From NCBI GenBank assembly GCA_036320915.1, contig JAXBDG010000006.1, positions 558,001 to 622,000 of the forward strand: a DNA stretch of 64,000 bases. Reading direction: 5' to 3'. A program made the translations under genes and the position numbers. The stretch comes from Linnemannia elongata. Its lineage: Eukaryota > Mortierellomycota > Mortierellomycetes > Mortierellales > Mortierellaceae. Positions 12,069-25,600 of the stretch are shown in pieces; position 1 is the first letter of the stretch, and each line of letters begins with the position of its first letter. The notes beneath the pieces are model-generated. The model was given only the letters and a program-made list of their open reading frames with translations, made no database searches and was not told where the DNA came from.

Positions 12069-15000
12069 CTGAGCAAGAGAGTTGGATTTGTTTTTGTTGT
12101 TCAACGTGGACACCTTGCTCTCAAAAAAAAACAATTGTTCAGCGAGTATATCAATAACCAAAACACAAACATCAACGCCCAACGCATATCTGATTTTCGT
12201 GAGGTTATTGTCCATTCAATGGCGATCGACTTGCATGTCCTATACTCGCACCCCTCTACTACAAACATACTCTCACACCGATCAGCTTCCTCTTCCTCTA
12301 TGTCCCAAGGTAAATGCTCGTTTACGAGCAAGACAGCCATCTCGTGCCCACCACTTGTCTGCTCTTTCCTCTTTGCTAATTTGCACTGCCTCATTGATGT
12401 GGCCCATGGGCTATTTTTCTCCAGAGAACAGCAAAGACGACGTGTGAGAAATGGGGAGAAGAAAATCAAGGTGCAGCAGTAGGGTTGTATGAATCGAAGG
12501 GGAACATACAAAACAACCAAAACAGCTTGGCAAATGGGGAGGTAGGTGGCGTGGAAGAAATAAAGGAGCTACACAGTCTGTCTATGACCCTTTTTTCTAA
12601 GGACCTGTGCTATCAGTCAGGGGGAAGAGAGAAGGCAGGATAGGGGAAGAGAAAGGGATGATGCCGATGTGTTTGTGTCGATGCAATTGGGGTGCGTGGT
12701 GGACACAGTGCTAATTGTGAACCCGTTGTTGTTTTGTTCCTTCATTTTTGTTCGTGAATCGGACCATCTTCCGACGATTGAGAGGGAGAAAGAGGAGAGC
12801 AAACGAAAAATAGAGGGAAGGCATTGAATTTAGATTTACCTAATGTCCCTCCCCTTTTCCCTACCCCCTTCTCTCTCTTCATCCGCAATCGTCGCTTTGC
12901 TGTTGTTGGCAAACAAAAATAAACCACGATGGACTACAACCATCAGAATCAACAAACAAAGCAAAACACAACAACAAACCAAATTACAAATTAGCGCTTT
13001 GTGTGCTGCATTGTTGACATCGATTGCTATTTCTTTTTCGGTCCGCATGGCCGTGCTCCGCTTTTATTTGTTTCTTTCCCTTCCTCCTTCAATGCTTGAG
13101 CAAACAAAAGGGGAATGGGAGTGATGTGAGTGTGATGAAGTGTCGTATTTTTTTTCCTTTATTGTTCAAATACATGGAAGTACTCTTGTGCATCGTATCC
13201 GATGGGTTTTTGAGGCAGTGACCATCGCCATGAACCCTCGTGCGTGATTGCTGTATGTACTGTACATTGTATGAATGGTTTGATATGTATGAATTGAATG
13301 AAGTGGGTTGAATGAATAAATGGACCCTTCCCATCTAAAAGAAAAGATTCCGAATTTGTCATCATCTGCCCGAACAGAGGGGAAAAAAAAGAACTTCCCA
13401 GAGTTCCTCATTCAATTTTGGTAAAACCCTCCCACCGCCCTTTTACCCATCATGCCGCTTGCATCCTTCAGTACAAAAATTGACTCGACGATTGGTTGAA
13501 GGAAGCAAGAAACGCAAGAGGCCTGATCATGTTGGTCGATGACTTTATTTTAAAAAAATGGGTTCGACCGCGATTCTCAGAAGACTCTCAAAAAAAGAAG
13601 CAAGCAAGCAAGCACTGCTTTCGACTTTGGTGTCCATGCATTTCATTTCTTGTCTGACATTTATTAACAGGGACCTTGGAAATCTTTTTTTTTTATTCTC
13701 GACTGTCGAGTTCAAGAGTGGAGGTAGGTAGGTCCTTGTCCTCGCCACATGCTCGGGGCAATTTCACCATCCATCATCCATCCCCTAACCATCCCATGCA
13801 ATTGAACAAATAAAGGAAAAAAAAACGGCAGATCCGACAAAAGGAAGAAGGAAGTTTGAGTGCGTGCACTGGGCTTTGTTTATGCAGCTCAAAGACAAAG
13901 GTCACTTCTCTCTCCCTCCTTTTTTCATTCGCTTGGATCACGATCACGCACAGTCCTGACAGACACGACAGGGCGCGACAGGACATCCTCTCTCCCTTTC
14001 CAAACTCCAGTACTTTCATCCCTGTGTCCTTGCACAGTTTTTGTCGTCTTCATCTCTTCACCACACCGTCCCCTCCTTTGTCTCTCCTTCTTCCTTCGTT
14101 CCCTCCCTTCCTCGCCATCCAATTGCACAGTGCCTTTACTTCAGAGTTGGTGGTTCATTGGCCAACCATCGTTGTTTAAGTCCTTGGCTATGGTCGCACG
14201 AGAAATAAGCAAAGTCTACAAAAATAACTTGACTACCAACCAGTCGACACGAAGGTGGTGGTTGGCTAACGGCAAGAAAACAACAAACGATATAATAAAA
14301 AAATAATCAGGAGGACCTTGTTTTTATTAGAGCAATGAAGTTGCACCAACACCCCGGTGGTGCTGTAGTATTTTTAGCCCTCTAAGAATTCCACATTGCG
14401 GTTATTCAAAGCTGGATGTTATATCGGGGGAATAGAGAAGGAGAAATAAAAAAAAAAAAAAAAAGACGAGCGCCAACACACAAACACACAAACAACAGTT
14501 ATTTGAAAGCAGATGCTCGCTGGACGAAAGTATACTCTTGGTCCTATCTATGTTCCTCGTCACCTCATATCATGTATAAGGTCAAGGCACCCTGCACGTT
14601 ATCCTTTGTTGGAGACCTTTGCACGTCCCTTTGCACATTTGATCCTCATTCTCATTTTTACTAATGTTGGCTGTGAGGGGAAAAACGGAAGGAAAGACGA
14701 GTGTGGTGCGTATGCGTGTGTAAAGAGAGAGGGTGAGGGTGAATGAAGTGAGGGAGGAATAGAGAGTGAAGATCAAGAGTGACTGGACGGAGAGAGAATA
14801 GAGAGTGAGAGAGAGAGTGAGATTGAGTAAGGTACCCGTCACGGGATCCGAAGCCGGCCTTAGTTCTCTGCTGCTCGGACCTACGGGAATTATCATGTCA
14901 ACATTGCTTCCCGCATTTGTATCGCATCCCCCTCTCGCCCTACAGGCCACCCCTCCGCCTTCGGGTCAGTAGCCTTCTTCAGATATACAATATACATATT

Positions 15001-17528
15001 ATATTTTGTACACTTAACACGCATGAAAAGGAGAAATAGAAAGATCTATTATTGAACATCGAAACAGACAAACAAGCCATTTTTACGATTGTCAACGTTA
15101 CACACGTTCGTCTGTCCTAAAAGTGCTCTCGCTCCTTCATCCCCTTCCCCCCTCTCACCTGTCCAAAATAATAAAAAAACGTATCATAATTATCCTCTTT
15201 TGTAAACACATCGAACGAGTTGGTGTTGACGGAAAGGCGAAGAAATGGGAGGCACAGGTCAGGAGAGGACCTCGGAAGGATGAGTGAAAAGGTGTAGGCG
15301 TTACCGATTCATTTCGAGATCAGACTGATACGGTTCAGAGACTGATATGGCTGTTGTTGATGTTGATGGTTCAAACCTGATAGTTGATCAGTCCATCCTT
15401 TCCACCACTCTCAGAGTGTCGTTGAGATGTAAAACCCTCCCCTCTCTCTATCTCTTCAAGGGTCCTTCTTTGGTCAAAGGATCGTCAGTTTCATTCCGTT
15501 CGTTCCATTCACGACGCCATATACTTTCTTTTTCATTTCTCTCTTACCATTGTGCCCGAATAACGGGAACACACTTTCTTTTTTTTATCTTTCCCGATCT
15601 AAACCTATTCGATCCCACCCTTTAGTCATTGTTTATCGCCCTCTCCTCTCACACCCTCTGTTCACCAACAGCCGACAGACAGAAAAGTTATTCCCGTTTA
15701 ACTCCTATCCATCCTTTGTTGTTTTGTTACGCCTCTTGCGTGTCCACAAGGCGGGGTGGGGAGGAGGAGGGAATCTACGTTCCGTTAGACTGGTCAATTG
15801 TTGGCCTGTTCTCAAAAATATACGTAAACCTCATGCCCTAGAAAACACAACGATATACATATCTGTCCAAGAATATGAAATGAAAAAAGGCGGCTGTTGT
15901 GGACAATACGGTAATGAAATTTCGATTGTAAATGACGATGACGGGTGCGTGTGAAAACAATTAGCGTCAAGGAGAGAAGGCCGATAGCAGCAGCTCCTCC
16001 GCCATTCCTCGATCCTTATTTGAAGATAGAATAGCCAATCGCCAGGTCGGGACTGTGGATGTTAGCCAGTCAGCTTCTAAAGCAATTGGGCGTCGAGGAA
16101 CAAAAAAAAATATGTTCAGTCAAGGTGAGTAATTGAAACTTTGTTTAGTATCCACCTTGGTTTGGTCCTATGAATAACATTTATAGACAAACATGCCTTT
16201 TATTTTATTTTTTGACCGACGATCCCGAGGAGAGTCGAAGCGATAAAATGAGAGTGAGAGTATGTGCGTGAGTGAATGAGTAAGTGAGTGTGCAAGAGAG
16301 AGGGAGAAAAGTAGTAACATCCCTCCTCTGCGATGAATATACAAACTTGGCCGTCATGTAATTAAAAACAGGATGGAGCACGTAGCCTGTCGTTTGTCAG
16401 TACGTTTTCTTTTTAGCATCTACTTCCTTCTCGCTTGGACTCTCCACCAACGTTTGTGCGTGAAGGTTGTTATGAGAATGAGAAGTAGGGTCACCATGCA
16501 TATCAGACAACAACCAAAAGTTTCGCTTAATGGTCAGCATACAACAACAACAAAACGCAACGGTTTGGTGCAAGCCAAACGAAACAGAAAGAACAGCAGA
16601 GGTGCTATTTGAATGTGAGAGACTGAGAGAAGAGAGAGGGAAAGGAGAGGAATGAGTGTCAATTCATTCGCGGGTATTCATAACGATATATTTTTCTGTT
16701 AATGAACCTTGTGAGGCTCTCTTGATTCTTTCTTGGCACGCAAGTCAGGCCGCAGCGTGGAGTGGAGCAACCCTAAAAACAAATCACCCTTCAAACACAC
16801 TCACAGACTTCCAAACAGGCTACTGCTCTCACCTTTTTTTCTCTCTTCTTTGCTGTTCAATAGGTGGCATCCCTTTCTTCGCTGTTCCTGTCTCTCAGTC
16901 ACTTGTTTCCTCCTCATCCCCTCTCTTACAGCAACACAGTTCATACTCAATTCAGTTGCCATCTACCTCATCCCCCTTTCTGCTACGTTGATGTATTGTA
17001 TTCTGATTTTTGAACACTTGATGTGCTCTCGTATTTTTTTTTTTTATTTGAGGCGCATTGAATCGATCTCTAATTGATTTCAAACAAGTAGACATAGTGG
17101 GTAACAGGGCTACATTTGAGGAGCATTCATCGTGGTGGCAAAGACAGAAGTAAAAGGAGAAATAAGAGTTATGTGAGGAAGACGAAGGAAACTGAATAAG
17201 AGAGAAATGAAAAGGGAGGGAAGGGAAAGAATGGAAGCAAGTCAAGGTTGATGCCCATCCGGGAGTCAACCTTACTTGTCTTTCATGTCCCTCTCCTCCT
17301 TGTTCCCTGTCTTTATCTGCAGAGGGTGAGAGGGTCGTTTCTTCTCAGTCTTTTTCATTCAATTCATTCGCACCAACGAACATATAAACACATACAATTA
17401 TCGACTTCAATTCATCCAAAGGATACGATTGAATACTAATAGTATGTAGAATCAACAAACATCATTCTCTGTTACTAAACCTTATAATATGTATGGTGTT
17501 TTTGTTGTTCCTTATTTCCTTACTGCTG

Positions 17529-17530
<2 letters not shown>
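12069..17530. other. Stretch without a supported gene
   Basis: Alternating purine- and pyrimidine-rich DNA with short open frames lacking recognisable domains. A more GC-rich island at about 14835-14960, with a small CCCGT/ACGGG hairpin, stands out from its A/T-rich flanks but matches no RNA family I know. Nothing else is supported. Confidence 0.4.

Positions 17531-17560
<30 letters not shown>
17531..17560 (+). repeat. (TGC)10 microsatellite
   Basis: Ten perfect TGC units, outside any supported coding exon. Confidence 0.9.
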
Positions 17561-20500
17561 GTGGGATGTGAGAGGGGTAGCGTGTGTCTTGTATGTATAA
17601 TAATGTCTGTATGTAATGTGTGTGAGTATGTGCAGAGATGTGAAGAAAGCTATAAATGAATGCGCTGTTTTCTCTTTTTTTTAAATCCTTTTTGCCACTC
17701 TTCCCTCCCTCTCTCCCTCCTCTTTCGTCCTTCCCTCTTTTTTTTTTGTTTCTTGTCTTCTTTCCCTTCTTTCTTTTGTTCTTGTTTTTTTCTTCTTTTT
17801 CTTCTTTTCTCTTACCTTTCTTTCGTTCCTGACAGCTGACATCCTAACACCCATCATTCATTTATCTTCGTCACCTTCGTCAACACTCTCCCAAACACAC
17901 CTTAACCCTTTCCTGCTTTTTTTTTACCTCATACACTCTTGCACATACACTCGACCCTCACTCTTGTCCACGCTACACATTATCATTTGCACACATACAC
18001 ACACGCATTTCATACATTCATTCGTTCATTTCACCACTTTCTCTCTTCTTTTTATTGTTTCTTCCTCCTCTTCATTTTATTACATATCTACAATCGACCC
18101 CGCTTCCCATATCATCACGCTATCAAAAAACCCTCTTATACACACAGCCTTCACCAACAACAACAACAAAGATCGCCTTTCCTCCCCAATCCTTACTTAC
18201 TCAAGACGGACCATCGGACAAAAAATACAAACCCGAAAAAAACTCTCTCGCTCCACCATCCTTCAATCCCGCGTTTCATTCAACCACGCTACTTTCGACA
18301 GCCTCACCCCTCGCGACGCCTGTAGCCCTTGTACAAAGTACCATCACACGCTTTTCTCAGCTCCAAACAGCAATTCCCGTCTCTATATCTCTCTATCGCC
18401 TTTCATCTGTGGGTACGTAGCTCTTCTAATGTTCACTGATTACCTCCCGCTCAATAACAATCAACAACAGACAGGAGAAACAACACTACCACGTAAAACC
18501 TTGCCTCTCTTTCACGCCTTCCCATTGCTCGCCTCCTTTGTGTTTTGTTGCTTCATTTTCACGTTGGGCCCATTTAGCACAGTTAAAAACTCTGCGCATT
18601 ATTTTTTTTTTCGTCGTTCGCTTTTTTGTCACCCTCCGTCATTATCAATTGCCTCCTTGGACATCGTCATCTCCCTTCAGCTCCTGTGCCTTTCGCTCTC
18701 GTTTTTCTCTTCTCTTTGGTCGATTTGTCGATCTTTTCTCTCTGTACATTATAGTTGTAATTTAGATTACCTATCACATCGCATCGCACATTGCTACTCT
18801 CTCCCATTCACTTTGCTCATCCCTAGCCCGTGCTTCCCAACAACCATTCCCACACATCACACACCCCGATCCATTCCTTTCTCTCCACTGACCCCCGTTT
18901 CCTTCCAGCCTTCCTTTCACCAACCCTTATCAGTCCCCTTCCTTTCCCATCCCCTACTTTCGGATGTGCTCACCCATACTCTTATTTCCCTGACCTGAGG
19001 AGGCGCACCGTTTAGATTGTTTTCTTTCATTTGTTACGGTCACCCCATAGCCCCCTCTTCACACCCACACTTTTCCTCTTCCCTAATTCATTCTATTCCG
19101 CTGTGGCAAACCAAAATCAACAACAAATAATGAAAAGCGGGGGGGGGGAGGGCAGAGGACTATGGATCGACTCTGTACTGTTGAATTATATTGTTCGATC
19201 GGCTTCACCTTCGCGTCTGTTGTCATTGTACGACACGGTCAGCGTGAACGTTGTAGTAGATTCATACGCTTTTTTCTTACTTGTTGACATCAACCCACAA
19301 CGCTCATATTCCGCTCAGCAGTCTCCTACTTTATTTCTTTTGTTCTCTATGCTGTTCCTCCCTCGTCTTTGTCTCATGTACTTATTACCAATCTACTGCG
19401 CCTGTGAACAACCCTATGGGAGCCTTAACATCTGATCTTACAAGACACCAAAGCTGACACTTACTTTTTCATTTTTCCTCCTTTCTCTCTCTCATTGGCA
19501 TCATCGTCCATAACGACAAGCAGCAGGGATATCATTGTTTTACAGCGACAAGGCAATCGACGAAGAGAAAGAAACAACAACAAAGAAAAAGGTACGGTTT
19601 TGTCACTTTCTCGCCCTTTGCAACAGCCCTGATCAAAAAACAAGAGACGTAGAGGACAGCCTATCAGAACCAGCGAATTTTATTTTGTTCTGAGACAAAG
19701 AAACATCATCCGTATCATCTCTCTCACCCATCAAAACACATCCATCGAATCAAACACACCACACCGCACACCTATCACATATTACTTCTTCACCCTCACT
19801 TTCTCTCTCCTCCTCTCCCTATTTCCTTCTGCTCCATCTGCTCCACTTTGCCTCGTTTTTCTCCTTTCATGCCCACGCTTTCGCATATACTTGTTTCTTG
19901 TTGTTTCTTTCCGGGATTGACTCCGTCTGGTCTGCGGGTTAATTTTTTTGTGCATTTTTGTCAGCTGGAGTCATCGTCATTATTTTCTTTTTTTCGGCTC
20001 CTCTCTCTTCACTCCCACGCAGACTGATCCATTGATACATCGATGGAGATACGAAAATGAGAGACAAACAGACTGAGGGAAAACAACAAAGAGTCAGAGG
20101 GTGCGAATGAAAGAGGGAAGGGAAGATAGGATCAAGAGGCGGGAAAAAAAATGTGAGTGAGTGGGTGAGAAAAGACAGTGAGAGAGAGAGACAGGATGCA
20201 AAAGACACTCACACAACAGATTGAGTGAACAATCAGGAGAAGAGAGGAGCAACAATAGTGGAAAGAAAGAAGGAGCTCACTTTTATTTTTATTCGGCGAG
20301 TGATCGGATGTGGGATCGATCGCCTCCCTCTCTCTCTTTCTTTTTTCCTTCATTTCTATTTCCCTCTCTCTCCCTCTCTCCCTCCCTCCCTCCCTTTCTA
20401 TCGCTCACTTACCCCTCTATTTCATTTATTCATTTATCCATTCATTCACCCCTTGTCCCTTTTTGTTGGTGGGGAGACAACTCGGATAAGGCCATCCGGG

Positions 20501-22643
20501 GAAAAAAACAAGAAAGTCGACTAAAAGGAAGATCCTCATTATCAGATTTATCCTTTTTTCCATTCTTTGCGGCACTAAACAACACCCATATTCATTTCTC
20601 GTTCTTGGTTGTGTTGTTGTTGTGTTGCTTTGTTTTTGTTTTTTTTTTGAACGAAACGGAAGAAACATAACACCAACAAACAAGTCAATTGACCAGTCTC
20701 TGGTATGAAGGACACCTTTTTTTTACTTTAGTGTTTGTCTTGCTCTGCGAGAGAACGGTGACTGTGGGAGTGTGGGGTCACTCAGGCACTGCGAGACAAA
20801 GAGACAGAGACAGAGACATTAGACATCAGGGGCCGGCAATGTAGCAGTATTTTCATAGCACTACGTATCCACACCCAACAGCACAACACACTCCTTCCAT
20901 TCTTCCACAACTATGACACACATGTATGCATACTCACACATGTACACATACGCACCGAGAAATCAATGATCCCTCGTATTTCTTTATGGCAGTGCCAGTG
21001 CATCGACAATGGATAAAGAAGAGAGTGGAGCAAAAAGATGTCCTTCTCCCACAAACAGCAAACAAATGCAGGCAAAGAAGGTTTATGGGTTTTGGCTTGG
21101 CTTTCTATCCCCTCCACCGTCTTCCACTCCGCGGTGGTTGTTTTTTCCTGCTTCTCTTTTCTTATTGTGACGACGACCAAGGAGGAGGGGAGAAAGAGAC
21201 ACAGGGACATGACATGCATGCATGTCTGTCTTCTCTCCCTCTCTCTTCCCTCCTTCTACTCGTCCCATCTGCAAGCAGGAGGGCTCATTCTTTTTCCTCG
21301 GTCATATTTTCTCCTTTTTCCTCCCTTTTCTCCTTCCCTCGTCGCTCCTTTCACCTCTCGTGGTGGTGGTTGTGGTGGTTTGAGAGGTGACCGCCCTGCT
21401 TCCCTTCCATATTTGTACGGCTATTAGTTTACTCAACTGACCAACCTCACGAACAAAAAAAGAGGGGCGTGGGTCATGGTTAGCCGTTTTTTTCTTGTGT
21501 TATATTTGGTGTCAATTGCATTAGAGCGCATCCCCTTCGCGCTGTTTATTTTTGCTTGTGCGTGGATGGTTTGTTCGGACAGACGGTATCTGCTCTTTGT
21601 TGTGCCATGCGAAGCTACTTGTTAAACTTTTGGCCATGGTTGGTTCAGTCGGTGTTGTTTTTTCTTCTTTGCTTGTGTGGACGGATCGTATCTTTCTAAG
21701 AACGCATTGGGGTGTTTCCTTCTCTTGTTTGTTCCCTCCCTTCCGCCCTTCTCTTCTCTCTTTCACTCTCCTTGGATCCCTTCTGCTCTGACTGGCCAAT
21801 GAGGTTGGTCATCAAGCGGCTAACTTGTATGTCAAGATTGGGAGAGATGGACCTTGCGTTGCCCATATTTCGATTTCGATTTTCGATTTCCACCCCTCCT
21901 CTATGGTGTCCAGCATTGGCGTCTGCTTGTATGGTCGCTTTTATTCATTCTTCCACGACCCACTCCCATTCACACTTCTTGTCCTCTCCCTCCTCCTCTC
22001 CTATCGTCACTCGGATCGAGTCTATTTTAACATAAACCTTCCATATTTTTTTTTTTGATACCAGCAAACTAACCATCTTATTAATTCATTTTCTCTTCCT
22101 TCCTTTCTACTCTCGTCCAACCTCTGCATCCAATCTATCCACTCTTCCACCTCTTCCTCTACACCTCTTTCATCATTCTTTCACTTCGCCGCCATGATCC
22201 CCTGTTTCTGACTCGTACATAGCCCTGCGGAGAAAAATACCTTAATCATCCAAGGAGAATTTCTTTTCTGGTCCTTTTTTTTTTTAATTCCGAGCCTTAT
22301 CCACCATCCGCGGTATATCAAAGAAAGTCCCCGCCGCCTCTCCCGACAGCACCACCTGCCCTTGTCTTTTTCCCTTTTCTTTTATTTCGCTCGTCCCCAC
22401 CTGCAACACTCCCGACTCCTTTCTCTGGGATAGCTCTCTCGCCCCCAAAAAGAGGTCCGTCCGTCAAGTACCAATCTTTTCCTTTCGCAGCGACATTATT
22501 AAGGACCTTATTATTCTCACTCGGTTCCGTTGCAAAGCCAGTACGACGTTTTCTTTTTTCTCTCCCTCTCATTACTGCGTCTTTTCTGAAGGCCTGTTTC
22601 TGGATACGGACGACAACAAGCCAATCAAAAGCAATAGTCAACG
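17561..22643 (+). promoter_or_regulatory. Pyrimidine-skewed region upstream of the polyQ zinc-finger gene
   Basis: About 5 kb dominated by C/T tracts (CTCT, TTCC, CACAC) on the strand of the downstream gene. It yields long but spurious open frames, including 344 codons at 17964-18998 made almost only of Ser, His, Leu, Phe, Thr and Pro. An in-frame TAG nine bases before the ATG at 22644 shows the coding region does not extend back. A long 5' UTR, upstream introns or an extended promoter are all possible. Confidence 0.45.
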
Positions 22644-25600
22644 ATGAACTCACCCTCTCTGGTCATCCCATCACAGCAAACACAGCAACAACAGCAGCAA
22701 CACCACCACCACCAGCAGCAGTCGTCGCAGCACTTGTACAGTAACCACCAGCAGCAACAACAGCAACAACAGCAACAACCACCAACCCTTCACACACACA
22801 AGAACTCACCCATGGGACAACAACAGAACCTGGAGCAGATTCGCGAGGAGACAGTGATGGAGACCGCGATGGATAACTTCATGGCAGGGGTCGAGTCGGG
22901 CGAGTACTTTGCACAGCTCCAGCTCCAGTCACCACAACTGCCCCAGGCACCTTACTCTCTCCAGTCACAATCCACCTTTGACTACTCAGGGAACAACTCT
23001 ACCAACAACAACTCCAATAGTGCGATGGCTATCTCAACACCGTTGCTTGCTTCACAAAGCCAAACGGTCTTTGATATGTCAGGGACTCCTGGAGTAGCAG
23101 GAGACTCAACCACACCTACAGTTGCTTCCACGTCATTGTCGTCAACTGGCTTGATGACCTCATCCATGGATGGATCGTCCGGTTACGGAGGAGGAGGATA
23201 CCCTCAGTTCTCATCCAGCACCAACCCGCTCTTCTCGTCGCCACCGATTAGTTCTTCTGGAGCCTTCTCTCCCACCATGCCCAACATGACCAACTATTTT
23301 ACTCACCAGCCCATGACGTCAACCAACAGCCATCGCCACCAATTTTTCTCCAACAACATCATTATCCCTCCAGGTGGATCTTTACCTACCATGAGCCGCT
23401 CCCCTCACGAGGACTCACAGATGGTGGGCGACCAGGGCAGTAGCGCCTACATGGGAGACTCACAGGACACGAAGGCATGGCTCTGGGACTCGTATCCTAC
23501 CACCAACCCAACGCCGTCGGTAGAAGTCTTGATGCAGATGCAGCAACAGGAGCAACAACAACAGCAGCAACAGCAACAACAGCACCAGCAACAGCAATAC
23601 CAACTGGGCCAGGAACTTTCCAGCAGTAGTGGCAACCCATCCCATCAGCAGCCGTTCATGCACAGCCAACCTCCTCCTCATCCCTTCTACCAACAACCAC
23701 AGGACCACCTTCAGTCTCCGCCATTATCGGCCATTCAGCCCGGTTATACAGTCTCGTCGCCCGTCACCACCCCGCCCACAACGCCACAGCGTCACCCAAG
23801 ACTCTTCCATTCGCAATCACAACCTGGACTGAGGAATATGCAGCAGCAGCAGCAGAAGCAACAGCTCCTTCAACAGCAGCAACAGCACGGTCTTCGTCAT
23901 CGTCAACACTCTGTCCATTTCACAGGCGGCGGCTTTGTTTCGGGAGACCTCAGCGGGATGCGGACGAATCGCCATGTCAGCCTGCCAGTAGGATCTTATA
24001 GCGCACCTATCCCTTCCTTGGCCAGTCTGTCTGAGATGATGCAGGACTCTCCTTTGGGAAGCGCTGGTGGCAACGGTCTTTATTCAACGGCAGATCTTGC
24101 GACCACCTTGGCAGAGACTACCACTTTGTTTTCGATGTCGCTCCCATCAACGACCCATGGATACTCATTCCTGGATGGCCCACCGCCACCCATGCACCAC
24201 CACCACCATCATCACCACTTCTTGCCAACAAGTCCTCCTCTCTCATCAGCTGATCTCTCAGGAGCATCCACGCCCACGACACCAAAGTCTCGCTCTCGCG
24301 CCGGATCCAAGTCAAGGTCGCGTCCCACCTCAGCATCGTCAATTGTCTCTGTCAGGAATGCAGGCGCACCTTATTCGCCTTCGATTACCAACACCTCGGG
24401 ACCTATTTCTGTCGCTGCCGCATCTCGTTCTCCTTCGTTGGTTCCTCTCTCGCCGATCCCACCCTTCAAGCTCGGGGAGGACGCTGATCCAACAAGCCCA
24501 CCCCCCAACTCTTACGACTCTGGCATGACCCTTGTCCCTGGAACCCCTGGAGCAGCTGGCAACGCCACCGGTGCTTCGCCATCTGGAGGAGTCGCAGGGA
24601 CGACTGCCGGAGGAAAGGCTAGACGGGTCTCAAGGACTAAGCTCCCCTCGAAGTCACGCTCCCGGTCCAGTACATTGACGGCGTCGAACGCTGGTAGTGG
24701 GTTGGTTGCAGGATCGCCTGCTGAAGCAGCTACTGGCAACTTGGCGACGAGCCCCTTTTCGTTGGTTCTCTCTGAGCAGGAGGAAGCAGATCTTCAGGGA
24801 CTGGCAGATGCTTCCGCAGATCCCCTTCAGCATCACCACCTTCAGCACCAGCATCATCAGCAGCAACTCCACGTGAAGTCGAGCATTGAGCTCACACCGG
24901 GTGGGTCTCAACTAGGTGACGATATCGACCCCTTCCAGCTCGATGTAACCGTTCAACACCAGCAGTACCAGCACTTAGATCCCGCTATGCTGAACATGTC
25001 ATCAGCCTTGAATGACCCAGATGGTGGATTGGATGAGGACCTTGAAGACGACGATGGCATGGATGAGGATGGTGCAGGGCTAGGCGAGGATGGCTCTAGC
25101 ACTCCGGGAGCCGAAGAGTCATCTTCCGCCAACGCCAACCCCACCGGCAAGCCCATCCCCTGCCCAATCCCAAGCTGCTCCAAGACCTTTGCTCGGCCCT
25201 TCAACCTTAACGCCCACGTCAAATCCCACGACGTCCTCAAACCCTATGGCTGCCATCTCTGCAGCCGCGTCTTTTCGCGTAAGCACGATCTCCAACGACA
25301 TATCCGAGTCCATACTGGTTCAAAGCCCTACGTCTGTGTGAACTGTCAAAAGGCGTTTGCCAGAACCGATGCTTTGTGTCGACATTACAAATGCGAGGAA
25401 GCTTGTCGGGAGTTTATGCAGCAGGATGAGGTCCGGAAGCAGGCTCAACAGAACGTCCAGCATTCATTGCACCAGGAGCAGATTGAGCTCCAACAGGCTC
25501 AGCAGGCGTTTGCGTTGGCCAGGCAGCAGGAGGCTGAGGCTCGAGCAGCAGCTGCGGCTGCGGGAGGGTATGTCCTGGAGGCGGTTGCAGAGGATGTAGC

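Noticed and set aside
17964..18998. 344-codon open frame, plus strand
   Set aside because: Composed almost only of Ser, His, Leu, Phe, Thr and Pro from C/T tracts; overlapping frames are equally open; no domain.
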